Shown here one piece after another: positions 54,447 through 63,997 of a stretch of DNA of 64,000 bases (the first letter of the stretch is position 1; each line of letters opens with the position of its first letter). This DNA comes from Idiomarina sp. (GTDB lineage Bacteria > Pseudomonadota > Gammaproteobacteria > Enterobacterales > Alteromonadaceae), in NCBI GenBank assembly GCA_022565355.1, contig JAIUMU010000001.1, positions 248,001 through 312,000 on the forward strand, read 5' to 3'. The notes beneath the pieces are model-generated. The model did not search any database, had not been told where the DNA came from, and worked only from the letters and a program-made list of their open reading frames with translations. The translations under genes were made by a program, and so were the position numbers.

Positions 54447-55284
54447 AAGAATCCTTACTTTGGCAGCAGCAGCGCTGCTACTCAGCCATACGTATGTTGC
54501 TAAAGTGCAGGCGGAACCAGCTCCAGAACTGCAGGGTGATGTTGTACAAGGTGCCATGATTGTGGGCAAAGCTGCCGCAAGCGCTCGGGTATGGCTAAAC
54601 GATAGTGAGCTGCAAGTAGGTGAATCTGGCCACTTTGTATTCGGCATCGGTAGAGATGATGTGGGCGCGGTGCAGCTTCGTGTTCAGTATGGCGATGGTG
54701 CAGAATGGCAGCAGGAATTTGCTATTGCAGAACGCGAGTTCGATATTCAACGCGTAGATGGTTTACCGCAACGCACGGTTACACCAGATCCGGAAGTACA
54801 AGCACTTATTCGGGCCGATAATGTAAAAATTGGGGCCGCCCGCAATGTAGTAAGTGACCGGTTGAATTTTAGTGAAGGGTTTATTTGGCCTGCTGCAGGG
54901 CGTATTTCTGGTGTATATGGCAGCCAACGCATTCTTAATGGCAATCCAAGTGCTCCGCACTGGGGCTTGGACATTGCCGCTCCAACCGGCACGCCGGTGT
55001 ATGCACCCGCAGGTGGTGAAGTTCGCTTAACAGCACCGGATATGGTGTTGTCGGGTGGCACTATTATTATCGACCATGGCCACAATATCTTCTCGAGCTT
55101 CTTGCATTTGCATGCGATACACGTTGAAGAAGGGCAAGTTGTTAATACCGGTGATTTAATCGGTGAAATCGGCGCTACCGGGCGGGCTACAGGTCCGCAC
55201 TTAGATTGGCGGATGAACTGGGGTGGGGTGCGCGTAGATCCACAATTACTGGTACCTACGTCAGAGCCACCGCCGCTTAATTAA
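54439..55284 (+). CDS. secreted M23 family (LytM-type) metallopeptidase
   Basis: 281 residues from ATG 54439, which overlaps the end of the QueD-like gene. A signal peptide covers about 1-26. A small beta-rich domain (about 30-100) precedes the M23 domain (about 150-275), which keeps all zinc ligands: His174 and Asp178 in HWGLD, and the HLH pair (FLHLHA), with GPHLDW at the end. It probably cuts peptidoglycan cross-bridges or acts in cell-wall remodelling. Overlap with a pterin-type gene implies translational coupling, though no functional link is known to me. Confidence 0.92.
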   Translation: MHKRILTLAAAALLLSHTYVAKVQAEPAPELQGDVVQGAMIVGKAAASARVWLNDSELQVGESGHFVFGIGRDDVGAVQLRVQYGDGAEWQQEFAIAEREFDIQRVDGLPQRTVTPDPEVQALIRADNVKIGAARNVVSDRLNFSEGFIWPAAGRISGVYGSQRILNGNPSAPHWGLDIAAPTGTPVYAPAGGEVRLTAPDMVLSGGTIIIDHGHNIFSSFLHLHAIHVEEGQVVNTGDLIGEIGATGRATGPHLDWRMNWGGVRVDPQLLVPTSEPPPLN

Positions 55285-55324
55285 AAGATAATTAACGAAT
55301 AAGTAATGCCGAATTACGAACCGC

Positions 55325-57100
55325 TTAGGAAAGTTTTAGCCACAGTTGTGCTAGCGCGGCATTACTAATACTCAATTGATAACAATCGGCTTTGGGGGCT
55401 TGCCAGGTTAGGCTTTTCTCGAGCAGCCGATCATCGCGCAAAACATGCACTTGCACTGTATCACCGGGCTGGTAGCGGGTCATCGCCCGGTTGATGTTAC
55501 CTCGATTTGCGTGCAGGAAATCTATAGCCACAAGCGTATCGTTAGCACTGAGCTCTGCAAGCGCAGCAGCGCTATCTTCAAACACCCTGCTAATCACAAT
55601 ACTGCCATTACGCTCCTGCAGGGCTGCGCCCAAGCTAACAGTACCAACAGAGTTGGCGGTTAAACTTGGCTGCATAGAAAATGCATCGGCACAGGTTGGT
55701 GCTAACTGGATACCAAAGTGTTCCAACAATACATCTACGGGTAAAGGCTGAGTACTTGTAAGCCAATCTTGCACTTGTTCAGCTATTGCTGGATTGGCAA
55801 CTTCGGCTATCGCTGTAATAAGGTTTTCTTGTTTGGTTCCTGTAGCTGCGTAGCGTTCATACACGCAGCGCATAATATCCATTAATGAACGTTGCTGATC
55901 ACTCGCCATGCGGGTTGCTAAATCCAACAACATCGCTATTACAGCACCTTTACTGTAATAGCTGCTAATTGCGTTTTGCGCATTTTCGTTTTGCTGGTAA
56001 AACGTGGTCCAAGCCAATTGGCTAGAGGTAAGTACTGATTGCCGTTGTGGGCCTTTGCCACGTAATGCTCGGCTCATAGTTTGGCCAACCCTAGCTAAGT
56101 ATTGCTGTGCTGGTAATACGCCACTCTGCTGAAGAAAGTAATCATCTAAATATGAGGTAACGCCCTCATAAAACCACAGCTGTTCAGTATATTGCTCTTG
56201 GGTTAGATTGTAGGGATGAAAAAGGCTTGGCCGTAGCTGTTTAACATTCCAACTATGCAAATACTCGTGGCTACAAAGGCTTAGAAAGGTATTGTAATCA
56301 TCGTTGTTGGTACTGTTATTGAGCACAGGTTCTAGTGTGTGTCTGCTGCAGATTAGTGCGGTAGAGTTGCGGTGTTCTAAACCACCAAATCCCTCGCCAA
56401 CTACCATGGTAAGAAACGAATATTCAGTAAACGGGGCGTGGCCCCAAAACTCAATTTGTTGCTCGCAAATCCGCTGTAGATCGTTCGCAAGTTGCGCTGT
56501 ATTGGCAAAATGACGGCCTACCAATACCAAACGATGAGGAATATTCTTCGCGGTGAATGCTACTTCTGTTAACGGCCCCATCAGAAATGGGTAATCGATT
56601 AGTTCTGCGTAGCTGGCTGCTGCAAAGGCACCAAATCCAGATGTATCGCTTTCTACTACCGGCATCCCAGTAGCGAGACGCCAATCTTTATTCGCTATTG
56701 GGGGAACCATCAATTCGTGAGGCTGCTCGTTAAAATCAGGCACCTCTAGGCATACGGCACTCGGATTAAAGAAGCCAAATTCGGAATCCAACCACGCGGT
56801 GCGTACGGAGAGATCGAATGCGTACACCCGATAGTGTACGGTTACCCACCCAGAACATTCGGCTAGCAACCAACTACTCTTATCGGGGCGTATGTAATCG
56901 AGCGCAGCCTCTGCTCCAGTGGCCGAAAAGCTAATAACATGCTTACCGAAATCGCGTATCATATAGCTTCCGGGTAACCACGCAGGCATCCGCAGTAGAA
57001 CGCTTTGCGGCGTTGCTACAAAGAATTGCAAGCACACATCAAAGTAATGGTGATGGGGATCAGCGGGGGCTACTTTATAGTACACGGTGGTTTGTTTCAT
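55325..57100 (-). CDS. M61 family glycyl aminopeptidase-like protease with PDZ domain
   Basis: 591 residues from ATG 57100; the frame is open ten residues further. The metal site is HEYLHSWNVK (His278, Glu279, His282), with the third ligand Glu in the following WFYEGVTSYLDDYF. A PDZ domain lies at about 470-560. M61 enzymes resemble leukotriene A4 hydrolase-type gluzincins and remove small N-terminal residues from peptides. No clear signal peptide is seen, so it is probably cytoplasmic, unlike the other peptidases here. It is divergent from the histidine kinase gene. Confidence 0.93.
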   Translation of the reverse strand: MKQTTVYYKVAPADPHHHYFDVCLQFFVATPQSVLLRMPAWLPGSYMIRDFGKHVISFSATGAEAALDYIRPDKSSWLLAECSGWVTVHYRVYAFDLSVRTAWLDSEFGFFNPSAVCLEVPDFNEQPHELMVPPIANKDWRLATGMPVVESDTSGFGAFAAASYAELIDYPFLMGPLTEVAFTAKNIPHRLVLVGRHFANTAQLANDLQRICEQQIEFWGHAPFTEYSFLTMVVGEGFGGLEHRNSTALICSRHTLEPVLNNSTNNDDYNTFLSLCSHEYLHSWNVKQLRPSLFHPYNLTQEQYTEQLWFYEGVTSYLDDYFLQQSGVLPAQQYLARVGQTMSRALRGKGPQRQSVLTSSQLAWTTFYQQNENAQNAISSYYSKGAVIAMLLDLATRMASDQQRSLMDIMRCVYERYAATGTKQENLITAIAEVANPAIAEQVQDWLTSTQPLPVDVLLEHFGIQLAPTCADAFSMQPSLTANSVGTVSLGAALQERNGSIVISRVFEDSAAALAELSANDTLVAIDFLHANRGNINRAMTRYQPGDTVQVHVLRDDRLLEKSLTWQAPKADCYQLSISNAALAQLWLKLS

Positions 57101-57285
57101 ATCCTGGCCCTGCTGCTGTGTAGTGTGCATAAATTTCGCCTAAACCTGCGTAAAGTAACGGTATGTAATTGTACCATGCTAGGAATTGTTGCCAAGGGAA
57201 GGGGGGCTGGTAATGGAAGTTGCTGCATTGATGCGACCAAGCTCGTTGAATTACCGACCAACAGCCTGAGCTAATCTGAATATTC

Positions 57286-57299
57286 GAGTAATATTACTC
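57286..57299. promoter_or_regulatory. perfect 14-bp palindrome upstream of the histidine kinase gene
   Basis: GAGTAATATTACTC is identical on both strands. It lies 49 bases before the kinase start codon and within the 234-base region between two divergent genes, so it is placed as an operator might be. The binding protein is unknown; LytTR regulators usually bind direct repeats. Confidence 0.45.
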
Positions 57300-57334
57300 T
57301 GTAAATGTTATTTTTTTGTAATCAAGGAGTTGGT

Positions 57335-58414
57335 TTGAACTGGCGCTCTTACCTAGAAGACCGAAATAAAATGTTTTGGCTACTGCAGATAACCGGTTGG
57401 CTTGGTTATGCATTAGTGCAATATATGGGCTCGTTAATGCACGAGATGCGCGAGATTTGGATCGCGATCGTGTTGTTGGGCGCATATGCGGGCTTTTTAC
57501 TCACGGTTCCTTTGCGATATTTATATCGCCGTATTTGGCACATTCACCCGATGTTACAAGTGGTGGTTGTGCTGCTTTGCTCCTATTTGGCGGCAGCGAT
57601 ATGGGCGGTAATTGATAATCTCACTAACTGGGAAATTTATAAATTTGGTTTCCGGCCAACGAATTTGCTTTTTTACTTCCAACATAGCATTGCCAAGTTC
57701 TACATTATGCTCTCTTGGAGTGGTTTGTATTTTGTAATCAAATACTATCAGCTATTGCAGGATGCCCAGCAAAAATCGCTTGCCGCTGCCTCTATGGCGC
57801 ACCAATCACAGTTAAAGATGTTGCGTTACCAGCTGAATCCGCATTTTTTGTTTAATACCTTAAATGCTATTTCCACTTTAATTTTGGTGAATGAAAACAA
57901 AGCGGCCAATCAGATGATGAGTAAGCTGAGCCGCTTTTTACGCTATTCATTAGATAACGATCCGATTAAACGAATTACCTTAGAACAAGAACTATCTGCA
58001 GCGCAGCTATATCTCGACATTGAGAAAGTGCGGTTTGGGGATCGTTTAGACGTAGTAGTAGAAGTATCAGAAGAGGCCAAACAAGCGCTGGTTCCAAGCC
58101 TAATTTTGCAGCCGCTAATCGAGAATGCGATTAAGTATGCCGTTGCAAAAACTGAGCATACGGGTTCGATTCATATCAAAGCGATTCGTATCGAGGATGA
58201 TTTACAGGTAACCATTACCGATAATGGGCCGGAGCCATTTGATCCTGATAAAATAAAAATTCGTGGCTCAGGAGTTGGTTTGATGAATATTCGTGAGCGG
58301 CTTAAAGCGTTGTATGGCAAGCAATTCTCGTTTACGCTTAGTGCAAATACTCCAAGCGGTTGTATTGCTTCAATGCGGTTCCCATGGCATTCTGGCACTG
58401 AAAACTCTAAGTAA
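57335..58414 (+). CDS. LytS/YehU-type sensor histidine kinase
   Basis: 359 residues from TTG 57335, which has a perfect AAGGAG five bases upstream; the ATG at 57305 has none. Four membrane helices fill about 15-135. The His_kinase (PF06580) core follows: His170 in NPHFLFN, the phospho-acceptor box, then LILQPLIENAIKYA and DNGP, GSGVGLMNIRERL of the ATPase domain. The sensor is the membrane part itself, with no extracellular domain. The LytTR response regulator gene starts 21 bases after the stop, so they form a two-component system. The stimulus is unknown; E. coli YehU/YpdA-type systems sense pyruvate or peptides/amino acids. Confidence 0.94.
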   Translation: MNWRSYLEDRNKMFWLLQITGWLGYALVQYMGSLMHEMREIWIAIVLLGAYAGFLLTVPLRYLYRRIWHIHPMLQVVVVLLCSYLAAAIWAVIDNLTNWEIYKFGFRPTNLLFYFQHSIAKFYIMLSWSGLYFVIKYYQLLQDAQQKSLAAASMAHQSQLKMLRYQLNPHFLFNTLNAISTLILVNENKAANQMMSKLSRFLRYSLDNDPIKRITLEQELSAAQLYLDIEKVRFGDRLDVVVEVSEEAKQALVPSLILQPLIENAIKYAVAKTEHTGSIHIKAIRIEDDLQVTITDNGPEPFDPDKIKIRGSGVGLMNIRERLKALYGKQFSFTLSANTPSGCIASMRFPWHSGTENSK

Positions 58415-58435
58415 CTAGCGAGTACGAATACACAT

Positions 58436-59263
58436 ATGAATCAAGTAATCCGAGCTGTAATTGTTGATGATGAGCCGTTAGCCCGCCAAGGCTTGCGTAT
58501 TCGCTTAAGTTCGTTTCCGCATATCGATGTTATAGCGGAAGCGGGCAGTGGGCGAGAAGCGGTAGAGTTGATTGTTAATGAAAAGCCCGATTTGGTATTT
58601 CTAGATATTCAAATGCCAGGCCTTAGCGGTTTTGATGTATTACGTTTGATTCGTGAAAAAGCAGAGCAAATGCCTGCAGTAGTGTTTGTTACTGCCTATG
58701 ATCATTATGCAATTCGAGCGTTTGAAGTGCGGGCGTTGGATTACCTTTTAAAACCAGTAGATGAAGAACGTCTTGCCGTGGCAATGGAACGGATCAGCGG
58801 CGAGTTGCGTACTGAGCGTGGTACTGAGTATCAGCAACGGTTGGTGCAATTAGTAGCTGATATTACCGGTGGTGATGTTGAAGAGATTTTACAGCAATTA
58901 GCCGAAGGTAAATCACCCACTATTGATCAGTATCCAGAGCATATCGCGATAAAAGATAGCGGTGAAATAACCCGCGTAGCGATAAACTCGATTGAGTGGA
59001 TTGATGCCGCTGGTGATTACATGTGTATTCATGCAGCAAACCAAACGCATATATTAAGACGCACCATGAAGGAATTAGAGCAAGAGCTTAATCCACGTAT
59101 GTTTCAGCGTATTCATCGCTCGGCCATTGTGAACCTTGCGCAAGTAGAAAAGCTATGTAGCCGCCAAAATGGGGAATATCACTTAATCTTGCAGAACGGC
59201 CAAGAGCTGAAAGTAAGCAGAAGTTATAAAGACCGCATTAAACAGTTGGTGCTGGGTAATTAA
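58436..59263 (+). CDS. LytTR family response regulator
   Basis: 275 residues. The receiver domain (about 5-120) is intact: Asp11-Asp12, phospho-acceptor Asp57 in FLDIQMPG, Thr in FVTAYD, and Lys in LLKPVD. A LytTR DNA-binding domain (about 165-270) follows: WIDAAGDYMCIH, FQRIHRSAIVNLAQV. It would be phosphorylated by the kinase encoded just upstream. No target gene can be named; the nearby palindrome and the DUF6279 gene are possible local targets. Confidence 0.95.
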   Translation: MNQVIRAVIVDDEPLARQGLRIRLSSFPHIDVIAEAGSGREAVELIVNEKPDLVFLDIQMPGLSGFDVLRLIREKAEQMPAVVFVTAYDHYAIRAFEVRALDYLLKPVDEERLAVAMERISGELRTERGTEYQQRLVQLVADITGGDVEEILQQLAEGKSPTIDQYPEHIAIKDSGEITRVAINSIEWIDAAGDYMCIHAANQTHILRRTMKELEQELNPRMFQRIHRSAIVNLAQVEKLCSRQNGEYHLILQNGQELKVSRSYKDRIKQLVLGN

Positions 59264-59361
59264 CGAGTATTTGCACAGATAGAGCTTGATCAAAGCCCGT
59301 TTTGTTCACGTATATTTTGTTTTGCAGGGAATATCGTAACTACATTTAGGGTTGAGAATAC

Positions 59362-60216
59362 ATGCGCGCACTGATTTCGGTTGTTTTCCTTATCTTCCTG
59401 GTAATCTCTACTACAAGTTGTAGCAGCCGCCAACTCGGTTACCGCTACGCGGAAACCTTGATTAGCTGGCAGGCAGGGCGCTTTGTTGATTTAAGCGATG
59501 CGCAAGATGCGGTATTACGCGAAGAAACTAATCGCTTTTTACAGTGGCACGCAGAGCAACATATGCCGCAATATCACCAGTTACTGAGTGAATTAGCAAC
59601 CGATATTCGCGGTACTACGATCTCTCCAGAACGAATCAATTATTTTCAAAAGCATATGGAAGGGTACTGGCTAGAAATTCGCCAGCAGCTGATTGCGCCC
59701 TCCGTTCGGTTATTATCGATGCTTGATGATGAGCAAGTAGCGCAATTATTAACAAAAATGACCGAGAATAGGGAAGAGCGGGCAGAAGAAGCAGTTGAAG
59801 CGACCCAAAATGGCGAACGGCAGGAGCGAGTTTTACGTTCATTACGCCGTTATGCGGGTAGGCCAAGTGCGGAGCAACAAGAGATTGTAGCCACTTGGCA
59901 CGCAGAAACACCGGATGTGCAAACGGATTGGATCGCCTATCAAGCGCGTTGGCAAGATGCTTTTGCTGAGGCATTGGCAGCGCGCCATAGCGCAGATTTT
60001 GCAACCCAGCTGAGTGATTTATTTTTGCACCCGGAACAATTTCGAGGTGCTGCTATGGTCGCAACGTTAGAGGATTCCAATCAAGCCAGTAAAGCAATGT
60101 TGATTGAACTACATAACAGTTTAAGTAACCGGCAAACTACGCGAGTGTGGCAACGGGTAACGCGATTACAACGTGATCTTGCAGCTATGGCAAAGCAGCG
60201 TGATGTAGCGCTTTAA
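59362..60216 (+). CDS. DUF6279 family lipoprotein
   Basis: 284 residues. The N-terminus ends in an imperfect lipobox (Thr-Thr-Ser-Cys, Cys at 20), so it is probably a lipoprotein. LISWQAGRFVDLSDAQDAVLREETNRFLQWHAEQHMPQYHQLL-like segments, with W and D/Q pattern, match the DUF6279 family, which is helical and of unknown function. Much of the rest is predicted helix with Glu/Arg-rich stretches. It is downstream of the LytTR regulator by 98 bases with no visible terminator between, so it may belong to the same operon. Confidence 0.83.
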   Translation: MRALISVVFLIFLVISTTSCSSRQLGYRYAETLISWQAGRFVDLSDAQDAVLREETNRFLQWHAEQHMPQYHQLLSELATDIRGTTISPERINYFQKHMEGYWLEIRQQLIAPSVRLLSMLDDEQVAQLLTKMTENREERAEEAVEATQNGERQERVLRSLRRYAGRPSAEQQEIVATWHAETPDVQTDWIAYQARWQDAFAEALAARHSADFATQLSDLFLHPEQFRGAAMVATLEDSNQASKAMLIELHNSLSNRQTTRVWQRVTRLQRDLAAMAKQRDVAL

Positions 60217-60286
60217 CGTTGCTCTTCGCTCATATTACGTTTATCAAGCAAGGCTAGCCCGGCTATGCTCCGCATCACACCGTGGG

Positions 60287-60307
60287 CGACAGGGAAACCC
60301 TGTCGCT
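60287..60307 (+). terminator. hairpin between the DUF6279 gene and pykA
   Basis: GCGACAGGG and CCCTGTCGC form a perfect nine-base stem with an AAA loop, followed rightwards only by TTCGTT. It is strong in GC but lacks a T run, so termination is possible and not certain. It sits between convergent genes. Confidence 0.5.
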
Positions 60308-60327
60308 TCGTTATCTCGCTAGGATGG

Positions 60328-61761
60328 CTACACTTGTAAGATCTTACTCGTGTTGGTTTTACCTACAGTTTCCATCACATCGCCATGGGTAATAATTACC
60401 ATTTCACCTTTCTTAATATGGCCACGTTTTTCGATCATGCTTACTGCATCGCGCAATACATCTTGTGGTTTGGATAACGTAGAATCAAAGAACATCGGGT
60501 AAACACCGCGATAAAGATTCGCTTTATTCAACGATTGCGCATGTCGTGACAGGGCGAAGATTGGCAAATCTGTATGAATACGCGACATTAATTTTGCCGT
60601 ATTGCCAGATTCGGTAAGCGCGATAATAGCTGTTACGCCAGTAAGGTGGTTAGCCGTATACATTGCCGCTAGAGCAGTTGCTTGGGAAACAGAATCAACC
60701 GGTTCATCAGATTGATCGCGAGTTAACCGTAATGCAGGATACTCTTCCGCTCCACGGCATATTTCTGCCATCGCTTGCACAGTTTCTACGGGATATTTCC
60801 CTGCCGCGGTTTCCGCACTTAACATTACCGCATCGGTGCCATCAAGAACGGCATTGGCAACGTCCATAACTTCAGCCCGCGTAGGCATGGAGTTATCGAT
60901 CATTGATTCCATCATTTGGGTGGCGGTAATAGCGACACGATTTAGTTCGCGTGCACGTTGAATAATACGTTTTTGCTTACCCACTAGTTGAGCATCACCA
61001 ATTTCCACACCCAAATCGCCACGGGCTACCATCACCACATCGGAATTGATAATTAGATCATCAAGTGCTGCATCAGTGGCAACGGTTTCAGCGCGTTCGA
61101 TTTTTGCACAGATGGCGCCATCGCAACCGGCTTTGTTCAACAGGGCGCGCGCAAGTTGCAAATCTGCACCTTGGCGTGGAAAGGATACCGCTAAAATATC
61201 CACATCGATTGCCGCGGCGGTTTCAATATCACGATAATCTTTTTCGGTAAGCGCTGCAGCCGAAAGACCGCCGCCCATGCGATTAATGCCTTTATTATTG
61301 GATAAGGTACCACCAACGGTAACGATGGTGTGCACTTCAGTACCCACTACGTTGGTTACTTCTAAGCGAATACGGCCATCATCAAGTAGTAAGATATCGC
61401 CATTTTCCACATCTTTTGGCAAATCTTTATAATCAAGGCCCACACGATCTACATCACCTTGAGTGCCATCAAAAGCTGCATCCAGTATAAAGGTTGCACC
61501 TTTCTGTAGTTCTACTTTACCGTTTATAAAACGAGCCACACGAATTTTCGGGCCCTGCAAATCGCCAAGAATTGCCACGTGATGGCCAAGCCGCCCGGCG
61601 ATTTCACGCACAGTTTTAGCACGCTGAATATGGTCTTCTGCGTTGCCATGGGAAAAATTTAAACGAACAACGTTTGCACCGGCTTTAATAAGCGCTTCGA
61701 GTACACCTGGGCTATCAGTAGCAGGGCCTAAAGTAGTAACAATTTTAGTACGTCGTAACAT
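60328..61761 (-). CDS. pykA: pyruvate kinase, PykA type
   Basis: Pyruvate kinase makes pyruvate and ATP from phosphoenolpyruvate and ADP. 477 residues. Residues from the start ([15 protein letters not shown]) to the end (MSTVGxTNT-like, [15 protein letters not shown]) follow E. coli PykA closely, so I assign PykA (AMP-activated type) and not PykF. Key residues: the NFSHG loop, the catalytic Lys in AKIER, and [10 protein letters not shown]. The start ATG 61761 has AAGG 11 bases upstream. In a peptide-eating bacterium it would mostly run from oxaloacetate-derived PEP toward pyruvate. Confidence 0.97.
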   Translation of the reverse strand: MLRRTKIVTTLGPATDSPGVLEALIKAGANVVRLNFSHGNAEDHIQRAKTVREIAGRLGHHVAILGDLQGPKIRVARFINGKVELQKGATFILDAAFDGTQGDVDRVGLDYKDLPKDVENGDILLLDDGRIRLEVTNVVGTEVHTIVTVGGTLSNNKGINRMGGGLSAAALTEKDYRDIETAAAIDVDILAVSFPRQGADLQLARALLNKAGCDGAICAKIERAETVATDAALDDLIINSDVVMVARGDLGVEIGDAQLVGKQKRIIQRARELNRVAITATQMMESMIDNSMPTRAEVMDVANAVLDGTDAVMLSAETAAGKYPVETVQAMAEICRGAEEYPALRLTRDQSDEPVDSVSQATALAAMYTANHLTGVTAIIALTESGNTAKLMSRIHTDLPIFALSRHAQSLNKANLYRGVYPMFFDSTLSKPQDVLRDAVSMIEKRGHIKKGEMVIITHGDVMETVGKTNTSKILQV

Positions 61762-61918
61762 GATAAACTTAACCTTATTGCTGTGTGAGCGTGATGATTA
61801 TGGGTTTGATGGCTTGCATAAGCGGCTGGGCCGCTTATTTTGCTATGCGATACATACGTGATATTAACATAATCTATATTACCAATGTACGGGTGAACTT
61901 ACCGAAAAGGTGAAATAA

Positions 61919-62338
61919 ATGAGTAAGCCAACAACAGCACCGAAAAAGCTACCAAAAACCAACCAAGAGTGGCGGCAAGCCCTCGCGCCAGAGCAATATT
62001 ATGTATTGCGCGAAGGTGGCACGGAGCGCCCATTTACTGGTGAGCACTTGCACGAAGAAAGGCCCGGCGAATACCATTGTGCCGGTTGCGGTACGCTGCT
62101 ATTTAAGGCGGATACTAAGTTTGATGCCGGCTGTGGTTGGCCAAGTTTCAGTGCCGCCGAGAAAGGGAATGTGCGTTACCTTAGCGACCACTCTCACGGT
62201 ATGGTGCGTACAGAAATTCGCTGTGCGCATTGTGATGGGCACCTTGGCCATGTGTTTGCAGATGGCCCAGCACCAACCGGACAGCGGTATTGTGTAAACT
62301 CATTAGCACTAAGTTTTACAGCTTTTAATCAGGAGTGA
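61919..62338 (+). CDS. msrB: peptide-methionine (R)-S-oxide reductase
   Basis: MsrB reduces the R epimer of methionine sulfoxide in proteins. 139 residues. It has the four zinc-binding Cys (CAGC and CAHC), the GCGWPSF segment, and the catalytic Cys125 in RYCVNS. No msrA fusion and no signal peptide, so cytoplasmic. The start ATG 61919 has AAGGTGA upstream. It is divergent from pykA and precedes the GAPDH gene by 113 bases; msrB next to gapA is also common in enterics. Confidence 0.97.
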   Translation: MSKPTTAPKKLPKTNQEWRQALAPEQYYVLREGGTERPFTGEHLHEERPGEYHCAGCGTLLFKADTKFDAGCGWPSFSAAEKGNVRYLSDHSHGMVRTEIRCAHCDGHLGHVFADGPAPTGQRYCVNSLALSFTAFNQE

Positions 62339-62451
62339 GTAGTAGTTTGCTCGCATTTTGCGTACAATAGCGGCCGAATTTAAGGCTGATTTAATGGATG
62401 TTAAATCAGATGGACCCTCGTTACATTTGTACTTCTTAAAAAGGTTTACCA

Positions 62452-63900
62452 ATGACTGACGCGCATAACGATACAACGTTGAAAAGCTGGGAAGAACGCC
62501 AAGAATTTGCGGAGCTAATGCAGCCATTAATTGGCCGTTTGTACCGTACCAAAGGAGTGGAGATTCTGGTGTATGGCCGGAGTTTACTGAATGGATCAAC
62601 CATCGACATCATTAAAACTCACCGTTTAGTGCGTCAGCATGAAGGGCACAAGCTGCGCTTGCGCGAAAGCTACCCGTTTTTAAAAGTGATTTCTGAGATA
62701 GACATCGCTCCAGCTCGTATTGATGTGGGTAAGTTAGCATTTGGTTATCACTTCGGTGGCAAGCGCGAGGGTGATGAAAGTGTAGAAGATTACGTAAACC
62801 GTGTGCTGGTAGACGTTGTGGGCAAGGCTGATGATGTTGAACCGCGCGATGTGGTGCTCTATGGATTTGGCCGAATTGGCCGGTTGTTAGCGCGTTTACT
62901 AATCGAGAAGAACGGCCGCACCAATAAGTTACGCCTGAAGGCCATTGTTGTTCGTGGTGGTGGGCCAGGCGATTTGGAAAAACGCGCCAGTTTATTACGT
63001 CGTGATTCCGTGCATGGTCCGTTTAATGGCTCTATTACTGTTGATGAAGCAACCAGCTCGATTAAAGCGAATGGTACGCGCATTCAAGTAATTTATTCCA
63101 GCTCGCCGGATTCAATTGATTACACGCAATATGGCATTGATAACGCAATCATTGTTGATAACACTGGCGTGTGGAAGGATGAAGCTGGGCTTGGCCTGCA
63201 TCTTAAATCGAAAGGTGCTGCAAAGGTGCTATTAACAGCACCAGCAAAAGGCAATATTAAAAATATCGTGCATGGTGTAAACCATACCGACGTATTAGAG
63301 AACGATTTAATTGTTTCTGCTGCAAGTTGTACCACCAATGCAATTACACCGGTGCTGAAAGCGATTAATGATCGGTTTGGCATTAAAAATGGCCACGTTG
63401 AAACCGTGCATGCGTATACCAACGATCAAAACTTGATTGATAATTACCACAAAGCTGAGCGTCGTGGCCGTTCTGCGCCGTTGAACATGGTAATTACAGA
63501 AACTGGCGCTGCAAAAGCTGTGTCAAAAGCTTTACCTGAGCTTACTGGCAAACTTACAGGTAACGCAATTCGGGTACCAACGCCGAATGTATCGATGGCT
63601 ATCATGAACTTGAACTTAAATGAAGCTACCGACAAAGAAGCGCTGAATGAATATATGCGCCAAACTGCGCTGAATTCCGATTTGCAAAATCAAATTGATT
63701 ACACATCATCTACCGAAATCGTTTCTTCTGATTTAGTAGGTAGCCGCTATGCGGGCATCGTTGATTCACAGGCAACTATTGTGGATGGCGACCGTGCAGT
63801 GCTTTACGTTTGGTACGACAACGAATTTGGCTATAGCTGCCAGGTTTTACGAGTTGTGCAAGATATGGCTGGATTGGTTGTTCCGAACATTCCTGCTTAA
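62452..63900 (+). CDS. glyceraldehyde-3-phosphate dehydrogenase with long N-terminal extension
   Basis: 482 residues, about 145 longer than classical GapA. The extra N-terminal part (about 1-130) is not a dehydrogenase domain and contains helical, charged sequence. GFGRIGRLLARLL at about 137 is the NAD(P) loop, and the catalytic Cys293 is in SAASCTTNAI with the partner His further on (HAYTNDQ). This long form is known in Vibrio, Shewanella and related bacteria alongside a normal GapA. Coenzyme choice and direction cannot be read; a gluconeogenic role is possible. The start ATG 62452 has AAGG eight bases before it. A terminator follows at 63936-63960. Confidence 0.93.
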   Translation: MTDAHNDTTLKSWEERQEFAELMQPLIGRLYRTKGVEILVYGRSLLNGSTIDIIKTHRLVRQHEGHKLRLRESYPFLKVISEIDIAPARIDVGKLAFGYHFGGKREGDESVEDYVNRVLVDVVGKADDVEPRDVVLYGFGRIGRLLARLLIEKNGRTNKLRLKAIVVRGGGPGDLEKRASLLRRDSVHGPFNGSITVDEATSSIKANGTRIQVIYSSSPDSIDYTQYGIDNAIIVDNTGVWKDEAGLGLHLKSKGAAKVLLTAPAKGNIKNIVHGVNHTDVLENDLIVSAASCTTNAITPVLKAINDRFGIKNGHVETVHAYTNDQNLIDNYHKAERRGRSAPLNMVITETGAAKAVSKALPELTGKLTGNAIRVPTPNVSMAIMNLNLNEATDKEALNEYMRQTALNSDLQNQIDYTSSTEIVSSDLVGSRYAGIVDSQATIVDGDRAVLYVWYDNEFGYSCQVLRVVQDMAGLVVPNIPA

Positions 63901-63935
63901 GTAATGTGCGCTCATACCCTGTAGCAAGAATCGTT

Positions 63936-63960
63936 AAGAAGCGCCTTTGGGCGCTTCTTT
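63936..63960 (+). terminator. intrinsic terminator of the GAPDH gene
   Basis: AAGAAGCGCC pairs with GGCGCTTCTT, loop TTTG, followed by T. It lies 36 bases after the stop. Confidence 0.88.
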
Positions 63961-63997
63961 CATATGAACAGTTTTCAAGTACGACAATGAGGTGAGT

